A stretch of DNA of 64,000 nucleotides, taken from contig CACMOQ010000005.1 of NCBI GenBank assembly GCA_902615445.1, positions 1 to 64,000 on the forward strand, read 5' to 3'. Shown one piece after another: positions 33,014 to 44,081 of this stretch. The translations under genes were made by a program, and so were the position numbers. Position 1 is the stretch's first letter; each line of letters opens with the position of its first letter. The notes under the pieces are model-generated. The model saw only the letters and a program-made list of their open reading frames with translations, did no database searches and was not told the DNA's origin. The stretch is from an uncultured Pelagibacteraceae bacterium. GTDB lineage: Bacteria > Pseudomonadota > Alphaproteobacteria > Pelagibacterales > Pelagibacteraceae.

Positions 33014-34813
33014 ATGGCTATAAAATTATCCTCTTTTAAAGAAAAAATGAGGCAAGCGTTAACCTCAACTATAAGGGTGATCTCTAATGATTTAGAGATC
33101 AAGAATGCAAAAAAAACAAATATCAATAATAGTCACTCAGAGGTTTTGAAATTAGATGATTTATCGAGCCCGAAAGATTTTATTAGATTAAGGGCTGAAT
33201 CTGATTCATTTGCTCTAGAAAAAAAATTCTCAAACAAGGATGTGTTTAAAGTCAATCTTCCAAAAAATCCCTCATACAAATCACTCTATACATTAGCTGA
33301 AAAAACAAGATATGAGTTATTAGGAAGTAAAATGTTAAAAGGAATAAAAAAAAATTTGAACCAACATTATTGTCAAGCGATAAATGTAAAAAAAGACCAA
33401 AAAATTAATACAAAAGAAGATGTCATAGTTTCTGAGGCTTTTGAGCTCTACTTGCTTAAAAATTTTCAAAAAATTAAATTAAATTCTATCTCAGAAAAAA
33501 AATTAAGTTTTTGGGAAAAGGAATTTGACAAATCAATAAAAGATCACTTCAATTTCCTTAATAAAAACTTAGAAAATCAGGAAATATATGGTTCCAAATT
33601 TTCTGAAATTTTACAAAATATGAATATTTTTGATACTGAAGAGACTTATGAAAATAAAGAAGAACAAAATAATGACAGTAATGATACACCCTCAAATGAA
33701 AATGACAAATCTGATCAAGAGGATAAAAAAGACTCTAGCCCTAAAGACGAAACTGAAGTATCTATGGACTCTGACTATAATGCAGATGAGTATAATTTAG
33801 ATGATCAGTTAGATGATATTGATTTACATCAAGAAAATTCTGAACAAATTATAAAAAAAACGATTAAAGATCTTAATCTTGATTATAAAATTTACACAAA
33901 CGAATTTGATGAAATAGTTAAGGCTGAAAATTTAGAAAATGATGAAGACTCATTAAAACTAAGAAAAAATTTAGACCAACAACTTGTAGGATTTCATGAC
34001 ATTGTTACAAAACTAGCAAATAAACTTCAAAGACAACTTTTAGCAAAACAAAACAGATCATGGAACTTTGACTTAGAGGAAGGTTTGCTTGATAGCTCCA
34101 AGCTGACTAGAATTATTATGAATCCCTTTAATTCATTATCTTTTAAAAAGGAAAAAGATTTAGACTTTAAAGACACAATAGTTACACTACTAATCGACAA
34201 CTCTGGCTCGATGAGAGGGAGACCTATAACGATCGCAGCAATATGCGCAGACATTTTATCAAGAACATTAGAAAGATGTTCTGTCAAAGTAGAAATTTTA
34301 GGTTTTACAACAAAAAACTGGAAAGGTGGTCAAAGTAGAGAAAAATGGAATAAAAATAGCAAACCCAAAACTCCTGGTAGGTTAAATGATTTGAGACACA
34401 TTATTTACAAAGGGGGAGACACTCACTGGAGACAGGCAAAAAATAATTTAGGATTAATGCTAAAGGAGGGTTTATTAAAAGAGAATATCGATGGAGAAGC
34501 TATTACCTGGGCTTATAATCGTTTGAGAAAAAGAAGGGAAGAAAGAAAGATTTTAATGGTAATATCTGATGGGGCGCCGGTAGACGATTCTACTTTGTCA
34601 GTAAATTCTGGTGATTTTCTTGAAAAACATTTAAAGAAGACAGTAAAATTCATTGAAGAAAAATCTGATATTGAAATTCTAGCTATTGGAATCGGCCACG
34701 ATGTATCTAGATACTATAATAAAGCTATTAAAATTACTGATGTAAATGAATTAGGCGATGTGATGATTACACAATTGAGTACACTTTTTAAAACTAAAAA
34801 AGAATTAAACTAA
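33014..34813 (+). CDS. cobT: VWA-domain protein, cobaltochelatase CobT-like
   Basis: 599 aa. An N-terminal helical part, an acidic low-complexity linker (about residues 215-285, rich in Asp, Glu, Asn and Ser), then a von Willebrand A domain with [13 protein letters not shown] (Asp395) and a conserved GGDTHWRQA...[15 protein letters not shown] region. This is the CobT layout, partner of the AAA+ protein upstream as in other MoxR/VWA metal-insertion or chaperone pairs. It overlaps the regB-like gene by 4 nt, tail to tail. Confidence 0.87.
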   Translation: MAIKLSSFKEKMRQALTSTIRVISNDLEIKNAKKTNINNSHSEVLKLDDLSSPKDFIRLRAESDSFALEKKFSNKDVFKVNLPKNPSYKSLYTLAEKTRYELLGSKMLKGIKKNLNQHYCQAINVKKDQKINTKEDVIVSEAFELYLLKNFQKIKLNSISEKKLSFWEKEFDKSIKDHFNFLNKNLENQEIYGSKFSEILQNMNIFDTEETYENKEEQNNDSNDTPSNENDKSDQEDKKDSSPKDETEVSMDSDYNADEYNLDDQLDDIDLHQENSEQIIKKTIKDLNLDYKIYTNEFDEIVKAENLENDEDSLKLRKNLDQQLVGFHDIVTKLANKLQRQLLAKQNRSWNFDLEEGLLDSSKLTRIIMNPFNSLSFKKEKDLDFKDTIVTLLIDNSGSMRGRPITIAAICADILSRTLERCSVKVEILGFTTKNWKGGQSREKWNKNSKPKTPGRLNDLRHIIYKGGDTHWRQAKNNLGLMLKEGLLKENIDGEAITWAYNRLRKRREERKILMVISDGAPVDDSTLSVNSGDFLEKHLKKTVKFIEEKSDIEILAIGIGHDVSRYYNKAIKITDVNELGDVMITQLSTLFKTKKELN

Positions 34814-36090
34814 ATATTAAATAAATCTTTATTTTTCCATTTAATCAAAACTTCAGCCCCTCCTCTAGTTTTTGAATTTCTAAATTGTAATGTCGCAAAA
34901 TTTTTCTCAAGTAAAGTTTTTCCTATAAACAGACCCAGGCCAAGACCGATTTTTTCTTTTTCTATTTTCCTAAATGATTTCAAATAAGGCTCTCCTATTT
35001 TAGAAATTATATCGTTTGGGTATCCTAGTCCATCATCTTCAATTATAATTTCAGTAAATTCGTTGTTACTTTTAAGTGTGATAAATATTTTACTTTTACT
35101 GAATTTATTTGCATTGCCAATAAAATTTCTCAGACCGTAAACAATTTCAATAGATTTTGTAATTTTTTTTGAGTTAGAGTCTTGATCAAGATTTAAAATA
35201 AAGTTTTTAGAGCTTGTTTCCTGAAATGAGAAAATAATTTCTTTTAAGTACTCTTTCATTGTTAAGTCCTCATCAATGAAATCATCTTCTTGATTTGGAT
35301 TTAAAGACAGTTTTTTTAAAATTTGATTACATCTTTCAACCTGACTTTCGAGTAACTCAATATCTTGAATTACTTCTTTATTATCTTTTAATTGTTTTAA
35401 AAGTTCTTGGGTTATAATTTTGATTGTTGAAAGAGGTGTGCCAAGTGAATGAGCCGCTGCAGCCGCCTGTCCCCCTAAAGATAGCATTTCATGTTCTTTT
35501 GCCATCACTTCCTCCATCTTATTCAAAGCTTCTTTTCTAAGTCTTGACTCAGAACCAAATAAAGTTGCAAAATAATTTAAAAATATAAGAGCTATGATTA
35601 AAGCAATTGGAATTGAATAATAATAATAATCATCGACATGAAAATGCTCATTTAATGGAGCTGGCAAGTCTTTTGAATAAAAGGTGAGAAAAATTATTAT
35701 AAAACTGGTTGTAATGACTAATAGTAAATTAGTCTTATGCCCTAAATTTGAGGATGCAAAAACACTAGGTATTATCAAAAATATTATAAAGGGATTTACT
35801 ATACCTCCAGTCAAATAAATCAAACCTGCCAGCTGAAATATATCAATAATTAAAAAAATTAAAGCCGATCTTTCTGATAATTGAGTTTTTTTATAAAAAA
35901 AAATTAAATATAAATTACTGATTGCTCCTAAAATTATAATTAAATTAGATAAAAAGAAATTGAAATAAAACTCTAGAAAAAAAAATACAATATATATTGA
36001 TAATAACTGACCAATTATTGCAATCCACCTAAGTGAGATATAAGTCGATTTTTTTAAAGAAAAATATTTAGAAGTTTCAAAAAACTTCAT
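34810..36090 (-). CDS. regB: redox-sensing histidine kinase RegB/PrrB type
   Basis: Membrane sensor kinase of 426 aa with about six TM segments (20-175). The quinone-binding GGIVNPF is at 95-101, the H-box [15 protein letters not shown] has phospho-acceptor His214, and the redox-active Cys of the family is Cys254 in VERCNQIL. The ATPase has N-box GNANKF, G1 DDGLGYP and G2 GLGLGLFIG. RegB phosphorylates RegA to control respiratory and redox genes; no regA is adjacent. It follows gyrB by 2 nt, probably in one transcript. Confidence 0.9.
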   Translation of the reverse strand: MKFFETSKYFSLKKSTYISLRWIAIIGQLLSIYIVFFFLEFYFNFFLSNLIIILGAISNLYLIFFYKKTQLSERSALIFLIIDIFQLAGLIYLTGGIVNPFIIFLIIPSVFASSNLGHKTNLLLVITTSFIIIFLTFYSKDLPAPLNEHFHVDDYYYYSIPIALIIALIFLNYFATLFGSESRLRKEALNKMEEVMAKEHEMLSLGGQAAAAAHSLGTPLSTIKIITQELLKQLKDNKEVIQDIELLESQVERCNQILKKLSLNPNQEDDFIDEDLTMKEYLKEIIFSFQETSSKNFILNLDQDSNSKKITKSIEIVYGLRNFIGNANKFSKSKIFITLKSNNEFTEIIIEDDGLGYPNDIISKIGEPYLKSFRKIEKEKIGLGLGLFIGKTLLEKNFATLQFRNSKTRGGAEVLIKWKNKDLFNI

Positions 36091-36092
36091 TT

Positions 36093-38150
<2,058 letters not shown>

Positions 38151-38238
38151 TTAAAATTATGGAAAAAAAAATTATATCACTTTTTAACAAAATTTGTTTA
38201 ATTAAAATATTTAAATCCTAAAATCTTAGTCGAATAAG

Positions 38239-38253
38239 GCTTAAAAATTAAGC
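38239..38253 (-). terminator. weak hairpin after tRNA-Ser
   Basis: A 6-bp perfect inverted repeat GCTTAA/TTAAGC with a 3-nt loop lies 10 nt past the tRNA-Ser 3' end on the minus strand. The stem is AT-rich and only a broken T stretch follows, so it may be an attenuator or nothing. Confidence 0.3.
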
Positions 38254-38262
38254 ATTATTTGT

Positions 38263-38352
38263 TGGCGGAGATGGTAGGATTCGAACCTACGGTACTCGCT
38301 AAAGTACACACACTTTCCAAGCGTGCTGTTTAAACCACTCACACACATCTCC
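38263..38352 (-). tRNA. tRNA-Ser(GGA)
   Basis: 90 nt, class II tRNA with encoded CCA. Acceptor GGAGATG/CATCTCC, discriminator G73 (a serine identity base), anticodon stem CACGC/GTGTG with loop TTGGAAA (anticodon GGA), a long variable arm and the T loop TTCGAAT. D loop keeps GG. It is a canonical-elbow control for the aberrant tRNAs at 12337 and 12962. It separates gyrB from the glycan cassette. Confidence 0.96.
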
Positions 38353-38391
38353 TTTTAAATTAATTTCAAATTACATAATATTTTAGTATTA

Positions 38392-39372
38392 TCAGACTTT
38401 GTTTTTTTCATAACATTTCTTATACATATAATTATGTTTCAAACTCCTTAAATAGAATCTTGATAAATTTTTTATTATTAATTTAACTAATCCAAACCAT
38501 GTTTGATTTCTGTTAAGCATTCCATAGCTTTTCTTATTGATGTGAGTATGTTCATACGTAATATGTTTAAAATTAAGTATCCTAATTAATGTAATTTGAT
38601 ATTTATTTAATTGGCCATCTAAACCAAACCTTAGAGTTAATATAGGTTTCTGCTTAGTGTTTTTTAATAAACAAGTTGATTGTCCTATTAATTCGAATTC
38701 AGAAAACATTGATCCATTGTATTCTTTATGTTTATTAAAAATACTTGACAAAATTATTTCTGATATTTTTAAAGGCATAGTCTCTTTACCATAGTTTAGA
38801 TCGCTAAATAATTTTTTTTCTAAAAAAGATAGTTCGTTTGGAGTAATGCTGGCGAACTGTACTAAAAAGGATAAATGATATTTTGGCAAAGATTTCAGAA
38901 TGTTTTTATTTGTCATATAATATTGTTTATGAAATTCATTAAAGGTTCCATATTGGATTGAATGATTATCTTTAAAAAAGTCAATTTTTTTTATCATAAT
39001 TGTATCAGCATCCCATATAACAATACTTTGCTTTTTTTTTTTAATAAAATCTATTGCAAATGAAATTTTTAAAACTTGTTGATAATACCAATTTAATCTT
39101 TTTCTAAATTCAAAACTATAATTAATATTTTTTGAGTATTCTAAAAAAATTTCTGTAAATTTGTCTTTTGATAACAGTTCATTTTCATCTATAATTTCTA
39201 TTTCTTTATGAAAAAGAGCCTCTTTAAAAAAATGTAGTTCCTTAGAGGGACAAATAACATAGATTTTTAGATGATGGTAAAATTTTTTCAAATTATGATA
39301 ATTTTTTAAAATTAAATGAATATTACCTTTTAAAGAAATCTGACAAAAATTAGTGATATTTGAATTTTTCAA
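38392..39372 (-). CDS. DUF6492-type glycosyltransferase-like protein
   Basis: 326 aa, no signal peptide. The family-like pattern RLNWYYQQVLKISFA, then VIWDADTIMIKKIDFF with a D-x-D metal/sugar-nucleotide motif (WDADT), and FLVQFASIT suggest a GT-A-like transferase of the DUF6492 group. Last gene of a five-gene cassette between lepA and tRNA-Ser, 2 nt after the epimerase gene. An 11-T tract at 39032-39042 encodes KKKK. Acceptor and sugar unknown. Confidence 0.6.
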   Translation of the reverse strand: MKNSNITNFCQISLKGNIHLILKNYHNLKKFYHHLKIYVICPSKELHFFKEALFHKEIEIIDENELLSKDKFTEIFLEYSKNINYSFEFRKRLNWYYQQVLKISFAIDFIKKKKQSIVIWDADTIMIKKIDFFKDNHSIQYGTFNEFHKQYYMTNKNILKSLPKYHLSFLVQFASITPNELSFLEKKLFSDLNYGKETMPLKISEIILSSIFNKHKEYNGSMFSEFELIGQSTCLLKNTKQKPILTLRFGLDGQLNKYQITLIRILNFKHITYEHTHINKKSYGMLNRNQTWFGLVKLIIKNLSRFYLRSLKHNYMYKKCYEKNKV

Positions 39373-39374
39373 AA

Positions 39375-40085
39375 TTACTTTTTTATAATTTGATTCAGTT
39401 TTCTTATATTTAGAGAAGAGTCAAAAGGCATTCCAGTGTTGTTAATTTTTTTTAAGAAGATCTTTTTTATATTTTTCTTATCTTTTTTTACAAAATCAAA
39501 AACAAATTTGGGCTTACCACCCAAATTTATAATTCCTTTTTTATTTATAAGTTTAAATAAAATTTTAACTGCATCTTCATGATACATAAAACTTGTTTTC
39601 ACATTTCCGAAAGCTTTTTCATGCACAAAAGGTTTTTCAGTCATACACGCTCTTATAATTAAAGAATTTTTATACAATTGAACTGATGCTTCACCACCCA
39701 ATTTTGACCAAGCATAATTATTAACTGGTAACAAAGGATCACTTTCTCGGTAATTTCCTTTTAAACCAGGGTAAACATAATTAGTTGAAAAATAAATTAA
39801 CTTAATTTTTTTTTCTGAACATGCATTGGTCACATTAGCGGTTCCAATTATATTTAAATTTATACTTTTTTTTATATCAATTACGTGGATTTTCATCGGT
39901 CTAGATAATCCAGCGAGGTGTATTAAAATATCTGGTTTTTTTCTAGCTAAATAACTTTTAATACTTTTAATACTCAAAATGTTTAATTGTTTTTTATTAG
40001 GAAAAAAAATTTTATGTTTCGTATTATGCCTTTTTAATAAATTACCGAATCTACCTGTTCCACCAGTTACAACTATCTTTTTCAT
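39375..40085 (-). CDS. NAD(P)-dependent sugar epimerase/reductase, RmlD-like
   Basis: Short-chain dehydrogenase (extended type) of 236 aa. Nucleotide loop VVTGGTGRFGNLL, LIHLAGLSRP, and the catalytic Tyr-x-x-x-Lys in NNYAWSKLGGEASVQ; IYFSTNYVYPGLKGNYRE resembles RmlD dTDP-4-dehydrorhamnose reductase. It is shorter than RmlD (about 290). It overlaps the RmlC-like gene by 4 nt, consistent with finishing a deoxysugar nucleotide; rmlA and rmlB are not here. Confidence 0.75.
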   Translation of the reverse strand: MKKIVVTGGTGRFGNLLKRHNTKHKIFFPNKKQLNILSIKSIKSYLARKKPDILIHLAGLSRPMKIHVIDIKKSINLNIIGTANVTNACSEKKIKLIYFSTNYVYPGLKGNYRESDPLLPVNNYAWSKLGGEASVQLYKNSLIIRACMTEKPFVHEKAFGNVKTSFMYHEDAVKILFKLINKKGIINLGGKPKFVFDFVKKDKKNIKKIFLKKINNTGMPFDSSLNIRKLNQIIKK

Positions 40086-40600
40086 GTTTTAAAAAAATTT
40101 AAATCTTCGCCATTTTTATCTTTATTTGATAAAATCGGACTTTTAACAGGCCATCTTATGTTCAAAGTTTTATCATTCCACTTTAAAGTTTTTTCACTTT
40201 TACTATTCCGATAAGTCGAACATTTATAATTAACTGTGCATTTATTTGACAAACATAGAAAACCGTGTGCAAAACCCTTAGGTATATAAAGGGAAAAATC
40301 CGAGTCTTCCGAAATAATCAAAGAGTAATATTTACCAAAAGTACGAGATTTTTTTCTTAAATCTACTGCAACATCAAAGATTTTACCATGAGTGACCGTT
40401 ATTAATTTTGCCTGTGAATGTTTTGTCTGAACATGAAGACCTCTTAAAACGCCTTTTTTTGATTTTGACATAACATCAAAGACAAAGTTTTTTTTTAAAA
40501 TCCTTCTTTGGTACACTTCTTTTAAAGAGCCTCTACTATCTTTAAAAATTTTTGTTTTTAAAATTATTAAGCCTTCTATTTTTGTTTTTTTTATAAACAT
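40082..40600 (-). CDS. rmlC: dTDP-4-dehydrorhamnose 3,5-epimerase family protein
   Basis: Cupin epimerase of 172 aa acting on a dTDP-4-keto-6-deoxysugar. VLRGLHVQTKHSQAKLI has the catalytic His, IPKGFAHGFLCLS follows, and VNYKCSTYRNSKSEKTLKWND carries the family Tyr and acidic segment. Length and motifs fit RmlC; 3- or 5-only epimerases of the same fold are alternatives. It overlaps the RmlD-like gene by 4 nt. Confidence 0.85.
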   Translation of the reverse strand: MFIKKTKIEGLIILKTKIFKDSRGSLKEVYQRRILKKNFVFDVMSKSKKGVLRGLHVQTKHSQAKLITVTHGKIFDVAVDLRKKSRTFGKYYSLIISEDSDFSLYIPKGFAHGFLCLSNKCTVNYKCSTYRNSKSEKTLKWNDKTLNIRWPVKSPILSNKDKNGEDLNFFKT

Positions 40601-40624
40601 CTTCTAAATCATAAATTAAAAATC

Positions 40625-41440
40625 TCAAAAATTTTCATTTTCATAAAAAACCCATCTCCAATTCAAACTTTTCGTATACTTTTTAAACCAAAAAGATAAA
40701 TATCTTTCTGCTAAGTATGCATACAGCCTTTTGGTATCATATCCTTTTAAAACTTCAAAACCAAAAATCTTTTCACATTCAAATAACCAAGCGAACAGAT
40801 CTTCAAACCATTTGTTCATTATATGGCTTTTAGAAATAAACATAATATGTGGATTAAAAGAGTAATTATCATTTATGAATTCTTTAAAATCACTTCTGTC
40901 TTGAACATTTAAAACGTCAATTGCTTTATCAATATTTCCATACCCATGATGCATATCAAAATGAAATTTTATTGATTGTTTTTTTTCAAAAAAAAACGGT
41001 AAAGGGTTTTTAATTAATGACCTAAAGCCTCTTTTAATCATTTTAATCTTTTTGATTTTATTTACACTAATTGGATCACATATAATTGCTTCGATATTTT
41101 CCCACTCCTTTTTAGGAGCTTCTAAAATTCTGTCATTAATTTTTTCACTATGATCTGATGTTTGTTGATTTGTTTTTGACCAGAATCTTCTTTTTTGGCA
41201 AAAACCTATCCAATTGGGGTTATTGAGATCTAATTTATTTTTCCAATACCAATATTGAAAAGTAAGTTCTGAGTAATATTTTTCTTTTGAAAAAATATTT
41301 ATTTTATTATCACACTTTAAGTAACCATCAGGTGCTTTTTCCTGACCTACCCAACAAAGTTTATAGGACGAATTTTCTAAGAATTTTATTCGTTTGTTTG
41401 TAATACAAAATAGTTCTAATTGAATATTATCTTTTTTCAT
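40625..41440 (-). CDS. DUF4422 glycosyltransferase-like protein
   Basis: 271 aa. Matches the DUF4422 pattern: KYYSELTFQYWYWKN, then NWIGFCQKRRFW, and a C-terminal segment FISKSHIMNKWFEDLFAWLFECEK...RLYAYLAERYLSFW. DUF4422 proteins sit in exopolysaccharide and O-antigen clusters and are presumed glycosyltransferases. Fits the surrounding cassette; sugar and acceptor unknown. Six nt after the GT17 gene. Confidence 0.75.
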   Translation of the reverse strand: MKKDNIQLELFCITNKRIKFLENSSYKLCWVGQEKAPDGYLKCDNKINIFSKEKYYSELTFQYWYWKNKLDLNNPNWIGFCQKRRFWSKTNQQTSDHSEKINDRILEAPKKEWENIEAIICDPISVNKIKKIKMIKRGFRSLIKNPLPFFFEKKQSIKFHFDMHHGYGNIDKAIDVLNVQDRSDFKEFINDNYSFNPHIMFISKSHIMNKWFEDLFAWLFECEKIFGFEVLKGYDTKRLYAYLAERYLSFWFKKYTKSLNWRWVFYENENF

Positions 41441-41446
41441 CTATTT

Positions 41447-42262
41447 TTAATTAACAATCCATTTTTTGAACTTTTCTTTATTATCTAAAATATAGTTCGG
41501 AAATTTGTAGTTTAAATTTACAGGTTTATAGTTTTCTTTTCTTCCGATTATGTCTTTACCATTATTAACTCTGTCTTTTATCTCTTCTAGATTAAGAAAT
41601 TTTTCATCAATTTTTTCTTTAAATACGTATGGATCATTGGTTTCACATAAATTTTTGTACTTATATAGAAGTTTTTCAGGGCTCTTTAGATTACAAAAAT
41701 GCCATCCTCCATCTTCAATAATGTTGTTTAATCTTAGTTTGTCTATTCTCCAAAAGGGTCTTTTTTTAAACTTTAAATCTCTTAACCACTGAGGAGATTT
41801 TAAATGTTTTTTTACACATATTCTGCTTCCAAACCAAAATGGATTTAGTTGACTTTGTAAATTTATTTTATAATAAAAATGCATTTGTTTAAAAACAGCA
41901 AATTTCATACTCTTTTTGAATTCTTTTATTTTATTTGGATTTGGAATTTCATCTAAATCTGAAATAATAATTAAATCATCTTTATCAGCTTTTTCTATAC
42001 CTTTTAAGATACAGTTCCTTTGGTAATTTTCTCTTAAATAAGGATTATCCCCTTCAGGCATATCTGATATTTTTACGTAGATAATCTTTTCTTTAAACTT
42101 TTGAAATTTTAAAATATCAAAATTAAAATTTTTATGATTATTTTGCCAAGTTTTATTACTTTCAACAATTACAAAGTAATCAACAAATTCATTTAAGATA
42201 TTAAGTCTTATATCAAGTAAGAAATCTTCATCTAAATAGGAAAAACAATCGTAAGTTTTCAT
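41447..42262 (-). CDS. glycosyltransferase family 17 protein
   Basis: 271 aa. Opens KTYDCFSYLDEDFLLDIRLN and has FVIVESNKTWQNNHK, YLRENYQRNCILKGI and the D-x-D motif IIISDLDEIPNP, the pattern of GT17 (beta-1,4-N-acetylglucosaminyltransferase family). Starts 1 nt after the lepA stop on the same strand, so the cassette is transcribed through from lepA. Probably cytoplasmic, acting in surface-glycan assembly. Confidence 0.85.
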   Translation of the reverse strand: MKTYDCFSYLDEDFLLDIRLNILNEFVDYFVIVESNKTWQNNHKNFNFDILKFQKFKEKIIYVKISDMPEGDNPYLRENYQRNCILKGIEKADKDDLIIISDLDEIPNPNKIKEFKKSMKFAVFKQMHFYYKINLQSQLNPFWFGSRICVKKHLKSPQWLRDLKFKKRPFWRIDKLRLNNIIEDGGWHFCNLKSPEKLLYKYKNLCETNDPYVFKEKIDEKFLNLEEIKDRVNNGKDIIGRKENYKPVNLNYKFPNYILDNKEKFKKWIVN

Positions 42263-42263
42263 G

Positions 42264-44072
42264 CTATTTTTCTTTATTAATCTTTAGTACACCAATAAAA
42301 GCTTCTTGTGGTATTTCAACCCTTCCAAATTGTTTTGATCTAGCCTTGCCTTTTTTTTGCTTCTCCAACAATTTCCTTTTTCGATCAGTAGCTCCTCCAC
42401 CATGAATTTTGGTCAAAACATCCTTTTTAAAGCCTTTAATTGTTTCACGAGCAATTATTTTACCACCAATAGCAGCTTGAACAGGTATCATAAAATTATG
42501 TCTTGGTATCAAATCTTTTAGTTTTTCACAAACTTCCCTTCCCGTTCTTTGAGCAAAATCCTTATGTATCATCATCGCGAGTGCATCAACAGGTTCGCCA
42601 TTGACTAATATACTAAGTTTAACTAAATCTCCCTCTCTATGCTCAATTATTTCATAATCAAAGCTAGCATATCCACTTGTCATTGATTTTAGTCTATCGT
42701 TAAAATCAAATACAACTTCGTTTAAGGGGAGTTCGTAACTTAAAACTGCTCTATTACCCGAATAACCAAGATTAATTTGTATACCTCTTTTATCCTGACA
42801 TAATTTAATAATTGATCCCAAATATTCATCTGGAGTAATGATCGTAGCTTTGATCCACGGTTCCTCAATATACTTTATAAAAGTTGGATCTGGTAGACTT
42901 GAAGGATTTTGTAAATTAATTATATCACCATTATTTAAATTTATTTTGTAAACTACCCCAGGAGTTGTAGTGAGCAAGTTAACGTCGAATTCTCTTTCCA
43001 ATCTCTCAGTGATTATTTCGAGATGAAGTAAGCCTAAAAATCCACATCTAAAACCTAGTCCAAGAGCCGATGATGACTCGGCTTCAAATGAAAAACTTGC
43101 ATCATTTAATTGTAATTTTCCAAGTCCATCTTTTAATTTTTGATATTCTGAGCTATCAACTGGAAATAATCCACAAAAAACCACTGGTTTACTTGGTTTA
43201 AATCCTGGTAAAGCCTCAACATTCGGTTTTGATGCATCACAAATTGTATCACCGACTTTTGTTTCTGATAACACTTTTATGCCAGTGATAATGAAGCCGA
43301 TTTCTCCAGTTTTTAGTTCATCTATATCTTTGGGTTTCGGGGTAAATACACCAACTTTTTCAACAATATAATCCCGGTTGGTAGATAGCATTTTAATTTT
43401 CATGTTTTTTGAAATTCTACCATTTATTACTCTCACTAGGATTACTACTCCCAAATAAGTATCGTACCAACTATCAACTAATAAACATTTTAAATTTTCA
43501 TTTTCATTCCCTTTTGGTCCTGGTAATTGATTGATTATTTGTTCTAAAATATCCTCAATACCCTCACCTGTTTTTCCTGAACATGGAACTGCATTTTCTG
43601 TATCAATTCCGATTACATCCTCAATTTGTTTTTTTGTTTTCTCTAAATCTGATGCAGGTAAATCTATTTTATTTAGCACAGGTATTATTTCGTGATTAAT
43701 CTCTAGTGCTTGGTAAACATTGGCTAAGGTCTGAGCTTCGACACCTTGTGTGCTATCGACTATCAATATTGATCCCTCACATGCGTATAATGATCTGCTT
43801 ACTTCATAACTAAAATCTACATGTCCAGGAGTATCAATTATATTCAAAACATAATTTTTTCCATCTTTAGCTTTATAGTTCAATTTTACAGTTTGAGCTT
43901 TAATAGTAATACCTCTTTCTCTTTCTATATCCATTGAGTCGAGAACTTGTGCTTTCATTTCTCGTTCTGTTAAACCACCACAATTATGGATGATTCTGTC
44001 AGCTATTGTTGATTTGCCATGATCAATATGAGCAATAATTGCAAAATTTCTTATATTATCAATGGAGCTCAT
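42264..44072 (-). CDS. lepA: elongation factor 4 (LepA)
   Basis: Ribosomal translational GTPase acting in back-translocation or ribosome assembly. 602 aa. GTPase motifs [27 protein letters not shown] and NKIDLP; domain order I-II-III-V and the unique C-terminal domain ([21 protein letters not shown]) that identifies LepA over EF-G. It lies 9 nt after pheT. Confidence 0.98.
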   Translation of the reverse strand: MSSIDNIRNFAIIAHIDHGKSTIADRIIHNCGGLTEREMKAQVLDSMDIERERGITIKAQTVKLNYKAKDGKNYVLNIIDTPGHVDFSYEVSRSLYACEGSILIVDSTQGVEAQTLANVYQALEINHEIIPVLNKIDLPASDLEKTKKQIEDVIGIDTENAVPCSGKTGEGIEDILEQIINQLPGPKGNENENLKCLLVDSWYDTYLGVVILVRVINGRISKNMKIKMLSTNRDYIVEKVGVFTPKPKDIDELKTGEIGFIITGIKVLSETKVGDTICDASKPNVEALPGFKPSKPVVFCGLFPVDSSEYQKLKDGLGKLQLNDASFSFEAESSSALGLGFRCGFLGLLHLEIITERLEREFDVNLLTTTPGVVYKINLNNGDIINLQNPSSLPDPTFIKYIEEPWIKATIITPDEYLGSIIKLCQDKRGIQINLGYSGNRAVLSYELPLNEVVFDFNDRLKSMTSGYASFDYEIIEHREGDLVKLSILVNGEPVDALAMMIHKDFAQRTGREVCEKLKDLIPRHNFMIPVQAAIGGKIIARETIKGFKKDVLTKIHGGGATDRKRKLLEKQKKGKARSKQFGRVEIPQEAFIGVLKINKEK

Positions 44073-44081
44073 TTAAATTTT

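Noticed and set aside
38239..38392. Integrative element at tRNA-Ser
   Set aside because: No integrase, no direct repeat of the tRNA 3' end and no phage-like genes were found; the nearby glycan genes look like replaced accessory genes only.
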